A stretch of DNA of 64,000 nucleotides, from positions 1,674,001 to 1,738,000 of the forward strand of contig CM065648.1 in assembly GCA_033220425.1 (NCBI GenBank). Reading direction: 5' to 3'. The notes under the pieces are model-generated. The model was given only the letters and a program-made list of their open reading frames with translations. It was not told where the DNA came from and made no database searches. Made by a program: the position numbers and the translations under genes. The stretch's first letter is position 1. Every line of letters begins with the position of its first letter. The stretch comes from Lepraria neglecta. Taxonomy: Eukaryota > Ascomycota > Lecanoromycetes > Lecanorales > Stereocaulaceae. Shown here piece after piece: positions 45,540 through 58,125 of this stretch.

Positions 45540-48500
45540 GCTTTCTATAGCGACTTTCTATTACTAAAGACCCCTCTACTATAACTAGATAATACGAAGC
45601 CTGCAGGTTTATCTCTAAGTCCGGTAATAACTTGGCACTTACGCGTTACGTTAATAAATACCTTATAGCACGCGGTATAAAGAGAAGGCGAATAGTTTAC
45701 GACGAAGCTATTAGTATAAGAGAGGATTAAGTACTCCTCTATCTAGGTATAGATATTAATATTGATAACGACGAGACGAACGAAAACGGACTGATATTAG
45801 TCCCTATAGTAGAAGAGGATAACCTAGTAACCCCCGCTATTAGTAAAGGCTATCGCTATTAGTAAGATATACTAATAAAGATAGATACCTATCGAACCCG
45901 CGATAAACGCCTTCCTAATCGCGCTACAGATATCTAGTACTCGATTAACGTCCTTATCGATTAGAATTATAATATATTAGGCAGCGACGGGCAAGTAGGC
46001 TAGGGAACTAATTGCCGATATCGAAAAGATAGATATATTCGCACGAGGCCCTGACCCTAATAATCTTTACTACCCCTTTAAGGGTGAAATCTAGTATATA
46101 ATAGCCTAATAGCTCTTCCGAAACAAGTACTCTAAAGGGGGCGTAAACGACCTCGCTAAGAACCTAGACTTACAAGCAATTCGGCTATACTGCAGGTTTA
46201 GTTCTGTAGAAGAATGGTAAGGCAATATAGAAGTAGTCCTATAGGGGATCGAAGATGATTATTGGCTCGAGGAATCCTTTACTATTCGCTCGGATATTAT
46301 TAGGGCTCGGTTACCAGAATATACTATACGCTTTCGAAACGTGATTAATATAGTATAGTTCCTTCTAGGACACGGGCCCTTCTAAGACTATTTGGTATAC
46401 GTACCGGTTCAGCAATTTAATACTAATAACGACCGGTTATAGAGCGAGATATATACTGGCGACTAGTAGTAGGAGATATAAGAGAAACTGCTAGATAGAG
46501 CAACGGCGGTACTACTCTTATTATCTACCGATAAGATAGTACTTATATAGTATTATAGTGACCTATCCGTATAGCCTATTTATCTAATAGTCGGTAACCT
46601 GGATAAAGCGACGTATATAAGCCAAACTCAGCCGGGGTTCGTACTGCTAGGTATAATACTAGTAGTTAAGATAGGGACTAAGTACGCCGAGTACCTAAAG
46701 TATAAGGTATACTATACCGTAATAGGACTTATACTAAAACGTAAGTACTTAGGCTAAGTATAGAGGGATAGAACTCTAGCTAACAGTTAGCCTTATAGTA
46801 TTAGAGTACCTATCGGAATTAGGTATACTAATTATATATACGAATAGCTTTACTCGGTAATACTACCCTCTTATTTTAGGAATAATAGCCGACTATAAGG
46901 AACAAGTATTGATTACTAGGATTAAGAAGAACTAGTAGTACCCGATCTATAAAGTTCTACCGAAAGAGCGCGAAAACCTTATAGAAATATAGGAACCCTA
47001 TATATACTAGGATATACAAGTATAAATCCAAAAATAGGTATAAAATAAATAGTTCCAGAAGGGGGACAAGGACTAGGTATATCCTATACGGAACTTCGTA
47101 TAGTAATATTATATAGTTAATATCCACGCCTATATAATATCGGATATTCTATATTAGCTACTAAAGAGTATTATTATAATATTAATATATTGGATTTAAG
47201 CCCTTATAAACGTCTCTATTACTAAGATAACTAAGAGAAGTAAATATAAAGGTAACCGGACCGTTAAAGAATCTAATACGATCTTCTAATTAGATAAACG
47301 ATTTCGGTAGGTACCAGTCTATAGAGGTCTTAAGTAATTTACCTACTTTAGTAAGGTTTAGTAGTAGACCGGAAACGAATAGAAACAAATATTGCGACAG
47401 TTAATATCGGTTATCGCGCCACTTCTAGTAGACTATACTCTAGCCGCCCTATACTACGCGCGGGCAGTCTTAGACTTCGTGATAATAGCCTAGTACAATT
47501 ATTATAACGAAGATACTTTGAGCTATATAAGTTATATACTATATAGGATCGATAAGCTTAAAAGGGTATTCAAGGAGTTACGCCCCTAGGCGAAGGATAT
47601 AGAAGAGAGATACTTTAATATTCCAAAACTCTATACGATAATATATTATATCAACTTCATTAAGAAGTACGGGAGCGTAACCGGCTTTAATATATACTAT
47701 AGGGAGGTAGCTTATAAGTTCCTAGTAAAAGAATTCTTTCCCTAGACTAATAAAGGTAAAACCTTCCAATAGTAGATTTTACTCTATAATATTCGTTAGT
47801 ATAATATAGTTACTATAGTAGATATAATACTCTATCGAAAAACTATTATCTAAAACCAAGCTAAAGTAGATATAGAACTAGAGCTAAATAAACCCTTGCG
47901 AGACTATCTCGACCTATTATAACTAGGAATAGAGTATTCTCCGGTAGATATATATCATCTAGCAGGATTGGCTATTTCTTCTGCGATATACAGGTAGTAG
48001 CGGCGCGCGGGGCAAGTAGTATCCTACCTGACGCTCGACGGTCTTATAGAAGCCCTAGTAGTATTCGTCCAAGAGAATCGCAAGAAATGGGACAGGGTAT
48101 TTTTAAGTAGCGACGAGCTAGATTAGCGGGAAGCAGATATAGGGTAGGCTTATAACCTGTTTATAGGGCTCTATTCCTCTATAGTATATTAGAGATTAGA
48201 TAGGAAGGATAGAGCGAACCCCGAAAAGCGAACGGAGGAGTATATATACTACTCACCGAATTGGCGTAGGAAGGCTAATAACTAGTAACGAGACTATATA
48301 TAGGTATAAGAGTATACGGTAGTAGAGGTATAAGGACTAGGTCATCCGAATAGGTAAGAAGGAAGGCTACTAGGTTAACTATAATTAATCCTAACTATTC
48401 TTAATAATAAGAGACGTAACTAGAAAGGACGTATAAAGAGATACGTTAGAGCCTTTATTAAAGCCTTTCGCTAGTATAACGGTAGTAAATATAATAATAT

Positions 48501-48860
48501 ATATAGTATATTCAAAGTCGAGCGCTATCCGATAAATAATACGAGAAACCTATACAAACTAGGACCAAGGCGTATATACGAGATGCCTACGATTATACGA
48601 AGTATATATATAGTCCTATCGAACGAATAAGGGACTAGGATATTTATTAATAATTAGATTGATCTAGAATTATATAATATACTATTTAATAAAGACTAGA
48701 AAGCTAAAGGAATTCAAGAGGTAGATCGTCTAGCGAGGAAGCTATAGTTAAATATAATAGCGGGTTATTTATTAGGAAATAGAATAAGTAGTACTATAAT
48801 AGTCGGATTAGAATCAAACTGGGCCCAAGTTCCGCCCAAGTTCCGCCTAAGTTCCGCCCA
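45540..48860 (+). pseudogene. Plavaka-type (CACTA/CMC superfamily) transposase
   Basis: The frame shows the order typical of Plavaka transposases. An N-terminal region (about 45590-46020) is followed by FRNKYSKGGVNDLAKNLDL and SVEEW (46110-46220). An SFTIRSDIIRARLPEYTIRF segment comes next (about 46285-46345), then the core block with STDK and PIYLIVGNLDKAT followed by VLLG (46497-46680). An ADYKEQVLIT block with remnants of a C-P-x-C motif lies at about 46890-46950. The later FNIPKL...YY block is at 47615-47665 and an NKGKTFQ stretch at about 47750. A conserved-looking C-terminus (GTRIFINN...DLELYNILFNKD) is near 48630-48700. The two halves are in different frames, so an indel or intron lies between about 46740 and 47540. 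Stops are RIP-type. It would cut and insert elements bearing the 18-bp ends at 11145 and 49884. Confidence 0.75.
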
Positions 48861-48885
48861 AGCTTAGCCCAAGCTGGCTAATTCA
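48800..48885 (-). repeat. Tandem GTTCCGCCCAA-type repeat at end of transposase gene
   Basis: Three adjacent 11-bp units (CAAGTTCCGCC and variants) are followed by CAAGCTTAGCCCAAGCTGGC. The tract may be read through by the transposase frame. It is the best of the dispersed GC-rich tracts in this element. Confidence 0.7.
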
Positions 48886-49735
48886 ACAAGTAGCTACTAC
48901 AGATATAAGGTTACTAAGGGATACCGTTATATATAGCGGAATGAATGAATTGAATATATAGCTCCGAAGCGTATTAGGCCTTGATAGACTAGTTAAAGTC
49001 GGTGTAGACCGTAAGGAGAATACTAGTAAAGGGCAACGCTATAATTACCGAGGAGGCTTAGTAATATTACAGGTAGCGCTTCCCTATACGAGCGTGGATT
49101 ACTCCTTATAATTACGACGTAATAGATAGCTAAACTAAGCTAGATATATATCTAGAGCGCGAATTACGAGTAAGATTAATAATACGACTAATAGTACTAT
49201 AGAAAAGATAATAGCGATAAAAGATCTATCTGGCGGATAGTCTATTGAGTATCTAATAGGATCTACCAGGTAGCGTATAATAGATAGAGGTCTATAAAGC
49301 GCGACGGTAGTAATAAGTCCCAAAGTTAGGCTAGTTAAATAGTCCCTTTACAGTAAGTCTCTCTACTATTAGTCTATTAAAAGCTTCGTATAATAGTAGT
49401 AATTCTTCTATAACTGACGCCCACGTTCTTAACTATCTATATATACCAAGCTCTTACCTAACTAAGGATGACCCCGCGGTCTTTAATAGCGAGGCCACTA
49501 CTATTCCGCAAGCTACCGCTAGCTCTCCGGATAATAGTAACAATATTATCGGATTGTAGACGTCAATAGGAGGTGGGAAAGTTAATTAGAATATCTATAG
49601 TATAGGTCTTATATTAGTGAAAGCGCGATAGTAGAGCCGGCTTATAGGATAGGCAATAACCGTATATAAATGAAATCTATCACTGTATCGATTATTGTAT
49701 CAAATAGATATATTACTTAGAGCGATATCAGTAGA
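48886..49735. other. Right interior of large transposon, no gene seen
   Basis: This is AT-rich sequence with short open stretches on both strands (for example 49135-49323 minus, hyd r­ophobic C-terminus) and no recognisable product. Confidence 0.4.
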
Positions 49736-49884
49736 AGTACTCGAACCGTATATTTGACCAGCTCGACCAGCTCGACCAGCTCGAGCAGCTCGAGCAGCCC
49801 GAGACCGTGCGGAATCAGCGCCTAGCGCCCGGGGCCGGCCCCTTGGACGCCCGATTTTGGGGAGTCGCTCCCGATTTGCTAATA
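49736..49884. repeat. Right terminal inverted repeat and subterminal repeats
   Basis: Repeats of CAGCTCGAC and CAGCTCGAG (49757-49800, five units about 9 bp apart) are followed by a GGGGCCGGCCCC palindromic block and the inverted repeat ending at 49884. Reverse-complemented, the order and spacing mirror the left end at 11145-11345. Confidence 0.7.
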
Positions 49885-49886
49885 TA

Positions 49887-50162
49887 GCCTAAGAGATCTA
49901 TTATATATAGTAAACAATTGAATAGGAAGTTAAGTATAATACTCTAAGTAGTAAATAGTACTCTATATATATAGCGATAGGAAACTATACCAAGCATTCT
50001 ATAATCAAAACGATCGCACCGCCAAGCGTTGCGATTATTACGATCAAACATCCTGATTAAAACGATTATACCGCCAAGCGTTGCGACTATTACGACTAAG
50101 GATATCCTGTCTAAAGTCCTTTGTCCTTCGCGATAGTCCTATTAGAACTACTAGTTCTAATA
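49887..50162 (-). repeat. 3' LTR of element F, right part
   Basis: It continues the LTR begun at 11001. It contains a tandem duplication of a segment with CACCGCCAAGCGTTGCGA (about 50006-50090) and ends at the degraded terminus near 50162. It aligns to the LTR at 53070-53487 downstream of the shared stretch TAGCCTAAGAGATC. Confidence 0.78.
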
Positions 50163-50209
50163 CTAGCTCCCCCTCTAGATTTCTCGTCCCGAGAAACTAT
50201 CTATCCTTT

Positions 50210-50785
50210 ATACTACTCTACCGTACTAAATAATCATCCAACCTAGCCATTCGCAAGAAGGAACTGGCTAGTGAACTAGTTAAAGTAGTAATACGTCCCT
50301 ACTCCCGATATACTACTACTAGGAAGTAATACCTAATGGGTACTAATTCCGATCGATATTCCAACTGTGTCGCTAGTAGTAGGAAATACAACCTTATAGT
50401 ATCGCCCCTTGAAATATATTATATCGAATCCGAATAAAAGAGAGCGTAGGCTTAATTGAAACCTATATATAATAAGCTTAAAGACTATATACGAAAGTCG
50501 ATAGAAGAGTCTATATATCTTTAGAATAAGCTTATATATCTTTAAATATAGTATAAGAGAACTAAAGAGGAGAAAAGGAAGTTGGTTAACCGGGAAGTTT
50601 AGAATATCCAGGAGTTAGAGAGGGACTAGGTCTCTATTGCTCCTAACGATTTAATATTTAATATTAGTACTAAGCGTTTTGATTTCCCTGACGGGCTGGA
50701 AGCTCCCGAGAGTTTCGACTAGTCTTCTCTTATCTCTAATAGAACTCTTATAGATATTCCCTATAGTTCCCCGCAAGGTTCCTAA
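50210..50785 (+). pseudogene. Antisense Zn2Cys6-like plus coiled-coil ORF of element F
   Basis: It is the longest version at 192 codons, from an ATA start position (50210) to TAA (50783-50785). The six cysteine positions read Y, Y, Y, Y, C, Y, with the same spacing as B. The coiled-coil segment is longer than in the other copies. It ends in the same acidic, Phe/Pro-rich tail found in all five copies. Stops fall at Gln or Trp codons. It overlaps the chromodomain end of pol on the other strand. Confidence 0.68.
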
Positions 50786-53069
50786 GAGGTTCCTAGGTAT
50801 TTTCTATCTTATTATACCCTTTCTATTTAACTAGATAGAACTAATTTCTTCTATCTAGGATCCTCTTGACTTTATACTCTATTTCTTCCTTAATATTCTA
50901 ATAAAATATTTCTTATAGAGATATATTAGAGTCTACTAGCTCTAGAAGTAAGATATAGAATATTAGATATACTTTAGTATTAGATAGAAGTTAGAGTTTA
51001 TAGTTAACTAGTCCTTTTATCCGTTTAATCAAGAATAGTCTAACCTTAATATAATCTAGTTTTTTACTTAGTCTTATTATTCTTATATTTTTTATTAGGA
51101 GGTATACTTTATCCCCCTCTTTTAGTTAAGGAATATTCTTTCTTTTCCTATTAATCTACTCCTTTAATTTTCTATTTAAACTTTTAATAGATCTTTATAT
51201 ATCCTTATATAAATTCTTAAGCTCTTCTATTTTAACTAAGGCTTTTTCTATATTAGATCCTCTCTTTAGATCTAGAAATATATTTATATTCTTTCTATAG
51301 TTGGCAAAGAATAGTATTAGTCTTATTATATCTAACCTTTTATTATTATAAGCTAGTTATACTATTAGAAGTAGTAAAACCTAGTTATCTTGTTTCTAGT
51401 TTATATAATATCGTAGGTATACTTCTATAGTCTAGTTTGCACGCTCTATTTATCTATTAGTCTATAGGTAGTATACTATCGATATCCGAAGCTTGGTTCT
51501 AATTACTACTATAAGTGTTTTCTAGTAGTTAGAGGTAAATAGCTTATCTCTATTAGATATTATTGACTTTAGTATACTATAATCCCTTATTAACCTATCT
51601 AGTAGTATAAATACTAACTAATCCGCTCTATAGATCTCCTTGAATGGTATTATAATTATATACTTAGTTAGTTTATCTATAATAACTATAATTGAGTTAA
51701 AGGTATCCTACGTAGCTAGGTCCTTCAAAGGTAGTAACTTAACTATAAAGTCTATTATAATATCATTCTATAGTAACTCTAGTATAGGCGCAAACTATAT
51801 CTATCCGTACTTAGTATATCGTACTACCTTATTCTACTAGCACTATATATATTCTTTAATATATTACTCGATATACGCCCGAAGCTTCGGCGCAGCGTAT
51901 CCTCGCCCTAGGAGTTCTATAGTCTTAGATACTCCTAGGTAACCTTATAAAGGGTCGTTGTAGTAATCTCTAATTACTTCTTCAACGTATATATTAGGCA
52001 AGTAGGTTTTATCCTTATATTTGAGTAATACTAAATCCTACTAATCTTTTCGTAGGTTTATTGCGAATATATTATTATTATAGGCCTTTACGATTTTATT
52101 AGTTATATTAGGTCCTAATATATAAAGGGTTATAGCTAATACTTAGTATAGTACTAGCGATCCGTCCGCTTCTTTCTTTAGGATTAGTTATTCTATAATA
52201 TTCTTTTCTTCTATATAGTCTAATCGCCTACTAAGGGTATCTACTCGACTATTATCCTTTCCTAGAGTATAGATTATTTTTAATTTATATTAATCTAGTA
52301 GTTCTAACTATTAAACCTATCTTCTATTTAACTCTTTCGTTATTATAAAGTTAAGGAGGTTCTTATAATCCGTAAAGATAGTTAGATCTAAGTAGCTTTC
52401 TATATATACTCGCTAATTCTATAGTATATAAACTACGGTAAGTAGTTCCTTATCGTGTATATTATAGTTTTATTCTACTACTAATATCTTTCTTAAGTAG
52501 TAGGCTACTAGATACTACTTCCTATCTTTTTCCTGATATAAGTATACTCCGATTACAAGATCCGAGGCGTCTATTTCAATATAGGCCCGTACGTTAGCCC
52601 GAAAGGTATAGAGTACTAGTAGATCTATATATAATTTCTTTAGTATATCGAATAACCTCTACTAGTCTTCTCTCTATATAAACCTGATATCCTTTTTAGT
52701 AATATCCGTTAGCGGTAGTACCTTCTTAGAGTAGCCTTCAATAAACTTCCTATTAAAGTTAGTAAATCCTAAGAAACTTTGTACTACTTTAACGTCCTAT
52801 AGTATAGGCTATTTAGCTATAGCCTTGATCTTCTCTAGGCTTATACTAATACCTTTTATACTAACTATAAATCCTAGAAATTCCACTTCCGTTTTATAGA
52901 ATTCGTACTTCTCTAGTTTAAAGAGAAGTTCTACCTATAATAGGTATCCGAGGATATCCTATATATATAGGATATATTCTTCCTTATTCTTAGAATAAAT
53001 TAGTATATCGTCGAGGTACGCTATCGCTATTCAATCTAAATATATTCTAATAATATTATTAATAAGTAA
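50650..53069 (-). pseudogene. pol: pol of element F, partial (RT-RNaseH-IN-chromodomain)
   Basis: Read right to left, RT begins at the break at 53069 and keeps a Y-L-D-D-type box at about 53005-53020. RNase H is about 52240-52610, the integrase zinc region about 51960-52060 and the integrase core about 51480-51850. The chromodomain is about 50800-50960. It is heavily mutated, yet the RT aspartates survive, unlike C and E. Confidence 0.78.
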
Positions 53070-53487
53070 TGTTACGAACTATATTGCGTGCGGTAGTTGT
53101 ATCGTGGATTGATTCTTACTAGGATATAGATATAATAGAGTAAGAGTATAAAGTAGGCTTCAAGTAATACTAAGCGGGTCTAGTATATAATTAAGTAATA
53201 TATATATTTAGTACCTAGCCTAAGAGATCTATTATATATAGTAAATACTAGATGAAAATAGAAGTTAAATACGATACTCTAAGTAGTAAGCAAGTACTCC
53301 TATATATAGTAATAGGAAATCCTACCAAGTATTCTATAATCGCACCGATCGCACTACGACTATTATAACCATCATTCTTGTTTACATTAATCGCACTACG
53401 ATTATTACAATTACCGCTTAACCTACTTATCCTATCCCAAGTCTCCCGTTCTTTACAATAGTCCTGTTAGAACTACTAGTTCTAATA
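53070..53487 (-). repeat. 3' LTR of element E
   Basis: It is 418 bp. On the plus strand it starts TGTTACGAAC and ends at the degraded TTCTAATA terminus, keeping the terminal palindrome TTAGAACTA...AGTTCTAA. It shares the LTR subfamily with F. Confidence 0.9.
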
Positions 53488-53535
53488 TTAGCTCCCTCCT
53501 CTAGATTTCTCGTCCCGAGAAACTATCTATCCTTT

Positions 53536-54063
53536 ATACCTCTCTACTATACTAAACTATTATCTAATCTAGCCATCCGAAAAAAGATACTGGCTAGCAA
53601 GTTATCCGAAGTCGTAATACGTCCCTATTCCCGATATACCGCTGCCGGGAAGCAGTACCTAATAGGTACTGATTCCGACCGATATTCCAACTATATCGAT
53701 AGTAGTAGGAAATACAACCTTATAGTGTCGCCCCTTGAAATACGTCGCGTTGAGAAACGTTGCAACGAACTGCGACTAGAGCTGAAAGATATACTGGCGA
53801 AGCTTATATATATCTAGGCGTAGTTAGATTCTATTAAAGATGAGAAGAATAAGATAGTTAACCACGAGCTACAAAATATTAAGGAGTTGGAGGAGGATCA
53901 ACGAACTTCTCCAAATACTCCTAGCAACCTTATATTTAATATTAGCTCCGAGCGTTTCGATTTCCCTAACGGCCTAGATACCCCCGAGAGTTTTAACTAG
54001 TCTTCTCTTATCTCCGATAGAACTCTTATATATATTCCCTATAGTTCCCCGCAAGGTTCCTAA
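53536..54063 (+). pseudogene. Antisense Zn2Cys6-like plus coiled-coil ORF of element E
   Basis: It has exactly 176 codons from an ATA start position to TAA at 54061-54063. All six cluster positions read Tyr with the spacing Y-x2-Y-x6-Y-x8-Y-x2-Y-x6-Y, precisely where B has Cys. Three in-frame stops remain, fewer than in the neighbouring pol. The coiled-coil region (NELRLELKDILAKL) and the tail (NISSERFDFPNGL) align with B. Confidence 0.72.
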
Positions 54064-57000
54064 GAGGTTCCTAGGTACTTTCCGTTTTATCGTACCCTTT
54101 CTATTTAACTAGATAGAACTAATTCCTTCTATCTAGGATCCTCTCGACCTTATACTCTATTTCTTCCTTAATATTATAATAAAATATTTCTTAGAGAGAT
54201 ATACTAGAGTCTACTAGCTCCAGGAGTAAGATATAGAATACTAGATATACCTTTATATTAGATAGAAGTTAGAGTTTATAGTTAATAGGTCCTTTTACCC
54301 GTTTAATTAAGAATAGTCTAACTTTAATATAATCTAGTTTCTTACTTAGTCTCGTTATCCTTATATTTTTTATTAGGAGGTATACTTTATCCCCCTCTTT
54401 TAGCTAAGGAATATTCTTTCTCTTCTTATTAATTTATTCCTTTAACTTACTATTTAAGCTTTTAATAGACCTTTATATTTCCTTATATAAATTCTTTAGC
54501 TCTTTTACCTTAACTAAGGCCTTCTCTATATTAGGTCCCTCCTTCGGTTATAGAAATATATTTATATTTTTTCCGTAGTTAGCAAAGAATAGGGTCAGGC
54601 CTATTATATCTAATCTCTTATTATTATATACTAACTATACTATTAGAAGTAGTAAAACCCAGTTATCCTATTTCTAGTTCACGTAGTATCTTAAATATAC
54701 TTCTATTATTTAATTTGCACGTTCTATCTATCTATTAGTCTATAGGTAAAATACTAAAAATATCCGAAGTTTGGTTCCAATTACTACTATAAGTATTCTC
54801 TAGTAGTTAGAAGTAAATAACTTATCCCTATCGGATATTATCGATTTTAGTATACTATAATCTCTTATTAGTTTGTCGAGTAGTATAAAGGCTAACTAAT
54901 CCGCTTTATAGGTTTCTTTAAATAGTATTATAATTATATATTTTATTAGTTTATCTATAATAACTATAATTAAATCAAAGATATTCTATATAGCCGGATC
55001 CCTTAAAGGTAGTAGCTTGACTATAAAGTCCATTATAATATTATTCTATAGTAACTCTAGTATAGGTATAAATTATATTTGCCTATACTTGGCGTATCGT
55101 GCCGCTTTATTCTGCTAACACTCGATATATTCTTTAATATATTATTCGACGCGCGCTCGAAGTTTCGGCGCCGTATACCCCCGTCCTAAGAGTTCCATTA
55201 TTTTAGATACCCCTAGATAACCTTATAAAGGGTCGTCGTAGTAATCTCTAATTACTTCTTTAATATATATATCAGGTAAGTAGGTCTTATCCTAGTATTT
55301 AAGTAATACTAAATCCTACTAATCCTTTCGTAGGTTTATTACGAATATATTATTATTATAGGCCTTTACGATTCTATTAGTTATATTAGGTCCTAATATA
55401 TAAAGGGTTACTACTAATACCTAGTACGGTACTAATAATCTATCAGCTTCTTTCTTTAGAATTAGTCGTTCTATAACGTTCTTTTCTTCTATATAGTCTA
55501 ATCGCCTACTAAGGGTATCTACTTAACTATTATCCTTCCCTAGGGTATAGGTTATCTTGAACTTATATTGACCTAATAGCTCCGACTATCGAACTTATCT
55601 TCTATTTAACTCCTTTATTATTATAAAGTTAAGAAGGTTCTTATAATTCGTAAAGATAGTTAGATCCGAGTAGCTCTCGGCGTATACTCGCTAGTTTTAT
55701 AATATATATACTATAGTAAGTAGTTCCTTATTATATATATTGTAGTTCTACTCTACTACTAATATCTTCCTTAAATAGTAGATAACTAGATACTATTTTT
55801 GGTCTTTCATTTAATATAGGTATACTCCGATTATAAGATCCGAGGTATCTATTTTAATACGAGCCGGTTCGTTAGCCTAAAAGGTATAGAGTACTAGTAG
55901 ATCTATATATACTTTCTTTAATGTATCGAATGATTTTTATTAGTCTTTTCCCTATATAAATCCGATATCTTTCTTTATAATATCCGTTAGTAGTAGTACC
56001 TTCTTAGAGTATCCCTTAATAAACTTCCTATTAAAGTTAGCAAATCCTAAGAAGCTTTATACTACTTTAACGTCCTATAGTATAGGCTATTCCGCTATAG
56101 CTTTAATCTTTTCTAGGCTTATACTAATACCTTTTATACTAACTATAAATCCTAGAAATTCTACTAATTCCCAATAGAATTCGCACTTTTCTAGTTTAAG
56201 AAGAAGTTTCGCTTATAATAGGTATCTAAGGACGTCCTATATATACTTGATATATTCTCTCTTATTCTTAGAATAAATTAGTATATTATTAAGGTACGCT
56301 ATCGCTATTCGATCTAAGTATACTCGTATAATATTATTAATAAGTACTTAGTAGGTTACTGGTACGTTAGTAAGTCTAAACGGTATTACTAGATATTTAT
56401 AGTAGCTATATCTAGTTCGGAAGGTAGTTTTCTATTCCTCGCCTTCTTTTATCTAAATTAGATTATATACGCCTCTAAGATCTAGTTTAGTAAATATCTT
56501 TGCTTTTCTAAGCTAATCCTATAGCTCCTCTATATTTAGTAATAGATATCTATTCTTAATTATAATATCGTTTAACTTTTAATAGTTAATATATAGTTAT
56601 AGGCTTCTATCCTTCTTTAGTATAAAGAGGATTAGGTAATCTACTAGTAATTTAGACTCTCGAATAAATCCCTTTTTAAGGTTCTCGTTAATATACCTAC
56701 AAAGTACTTTAAGTTCCTTTTCTAATAATACGTAAATAGGTCTAAATATTAGTTACTTACTAGGTTCGAGTTCAATCTTATAATCCTATAGCTAATACTT
56801 AGGTAATACTTCTATATTTATCTCTTCCTTGAATAAATATACCTACTTACTATATTCCTAAGGGATAGAGGGTATATTAGTTCCTCCCTTATCTCTTACT
56901 TTACTATCCTACTAAACTATACTAGTAACTATAGAGTCGGACTACCTTTTAGTACCGTCCTTATATAAAGCTAAGGTAATATATACCTTAACTAGTCTTC

Positions 57001-57420
57001 GATTCGACTTCTTATCTACTATTAAACGCTACTAATATATAGGTATAATCCTGGTAATATTTCTAGATTAATCTATCTTAAGTACTCCTCGAGCCTAATT
57101 AATTATTAGGTTATACTTTTTTTAACTAAGGTATTCCTAAAATTATATAATAGATAGCTATTCTAATAATATTAAAGGTAATCTCCTTATAGTAGCGCTG
57201 AATTATAATAGGTAATAAAAGTATCTCTTCGTCTACCTTTCCTATTAATAGTATTAACCTATTAGCTATCTAAAGGTTATACTACTATAACTTCTTTCGG
57301 GTTAGTATTCTAGTTATCTATACTAGATCCCGTGAAATAAAGTTCCTAGTAGCTCTAGAATCTATTATCGTAATAGTCCGCTATCTATTAATAATTACCG
57401 GTATCTTTATATATATATTA
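53930..57420 (-). pseudogene. pol: pol of element E
   Basis: It is colinear with C and B. The chromodomain is about 54070-54230, integrase about 54260-55500, RNase H about 55510-55900 and RT about 55920-56750. The protease motif is near 57338-57365, where the D-S-G-A-T-G box has lost its glycines to Arg through G-to-A change. The RT box at about 56280-56300 reads Y-L-N-N. It is saturated with stops. Confidence 0.82.
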
Positions 57421-57913
57421 TATTGCGTAGAATATAGATATTATTTAGGGGTTAATATATTAATCTCCTTATAGCTACCTCTACTAAGAGGGATTACTCT
57501 TTTCTCTATAGAAATCTTTCTTCTAATAATAGATTATAAGGACTTTCGGAGTAATTCCGTACTTATAGCCAATTAGAATAGCCCTTTAGAGCTGCATTTC
57601 CTCTCTCGGCTAGCGCCTTTAACTACTAAAAGTTGAATATACTACGCACTTCTTCGTAGTACTTCCCCGCGCTATATACGTCGTATAATATCAAGATAAT
57701 TTCACAAGTTTTGGAGTTAATCATTAGCTTACTTGCGTATCAAGAATTTTTAGAATCGGCCTATTTACGTAATAGTTATAAGTAAAAGAAGCGTTTTCGC
57801 CATGTTTTACAGGTAGCGCAAGCTTAGTTGAATACGCACCGCAACTTCTTCGCAGCAATGCCCCGCGCCATATACGCCATATGATATCGAGAGGATTTCA
57901 TAAGTTTTGGAAC

Positions 57914-58066
57914 TAATATGGGGTTTTCCTGTATATTCATAATAGTAGTATTTGTGGTAAGATTGTTGATTATTCTATAGAGTGGGAGCGTCTATATGAA
58001 AGCTTATAGGGCTGAATGCTGACTAAGCTGAAGTCTGCGGTGTAGACCAAATCCAGCCCTATATCA
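57914..58066 (-). repeat. Left (3') LTR of element H
   Basis: It is 153 bp. It differs from the right LTR by a few transitions, all in the RIP direction and all in this copy (for example TAATATGGGG against TGATACGGGG). Confidence 0.92.
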
Positions 58067-58076
58067 GAATGCCCAT

Positions 58077-58107
58077 AAAAGAAGAAGAAGGCGACGTCCC
58101 CGTCGTC
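58077..58107. repeat. Hairpin motif 1 of element H
   Basis: A purine tract AAAAGAAGAAGAAGG is followed by a 7-bp stem with loop TCCC (GGCGACG TCCC CGTCGTC, 58090-58107). On the coding strand the loop is GGGA, a GNRA-type tetraloop, followed by a T-rich stretch. It lies next to the 3' LTR. Confidence 0.65.
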
Positions 58108-58125
58108 TATAGCCATTGCAGAGCT

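Larger units (their letters stand above)
11145..49884. mobile_element. Large Plavaka-type (CACTA/CMC) DNA transposon with cargo
   Basis: The ends are inverted repeats of 18 bp with one mismatch: TATTAGCAAGTCGGGAGC at 11145, and the reverse complement of TATTAGCAAATCGGGAGC ending at 49884. Both ends then carry GAGCTG/CTCGAG-type subterminal direct repeats in inverted orientation. It lies inside an LTR of element F. The intact relative at 53070 reads CCTAGCC there, and here TA flanks both ends, so TA is the simplest target duplication (TATA is possible). Without nested elements A and I the length is about 15.4 kb. It encodes a Plavaka-like transposase (45540-48860) and degenerate cargo, including a DUF6532-like gene, a duplicated unknown gene and a further minus-strand ORF. 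I infer that these all belong to one element from the matching ends and the continuity across A and I. Confidence 0.65.
49887..53069 (-). mobile_element. Ty3/Gypsy chromovirus, element F, 3' half
   Basis: This is a minus-strand element of the A-E family. Going right it holds LTR, antisense ORF, chromodomain, integrase, RNase H and part of RT, where element E interrupts it at 53070 after AATAAGTAA. Its LTR is split by the large DNA transposon (left part 11001-11144). The rest of RT, protease, gag and 5' LTR should lie right of element E, outside the window. Confidence 0.8.
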
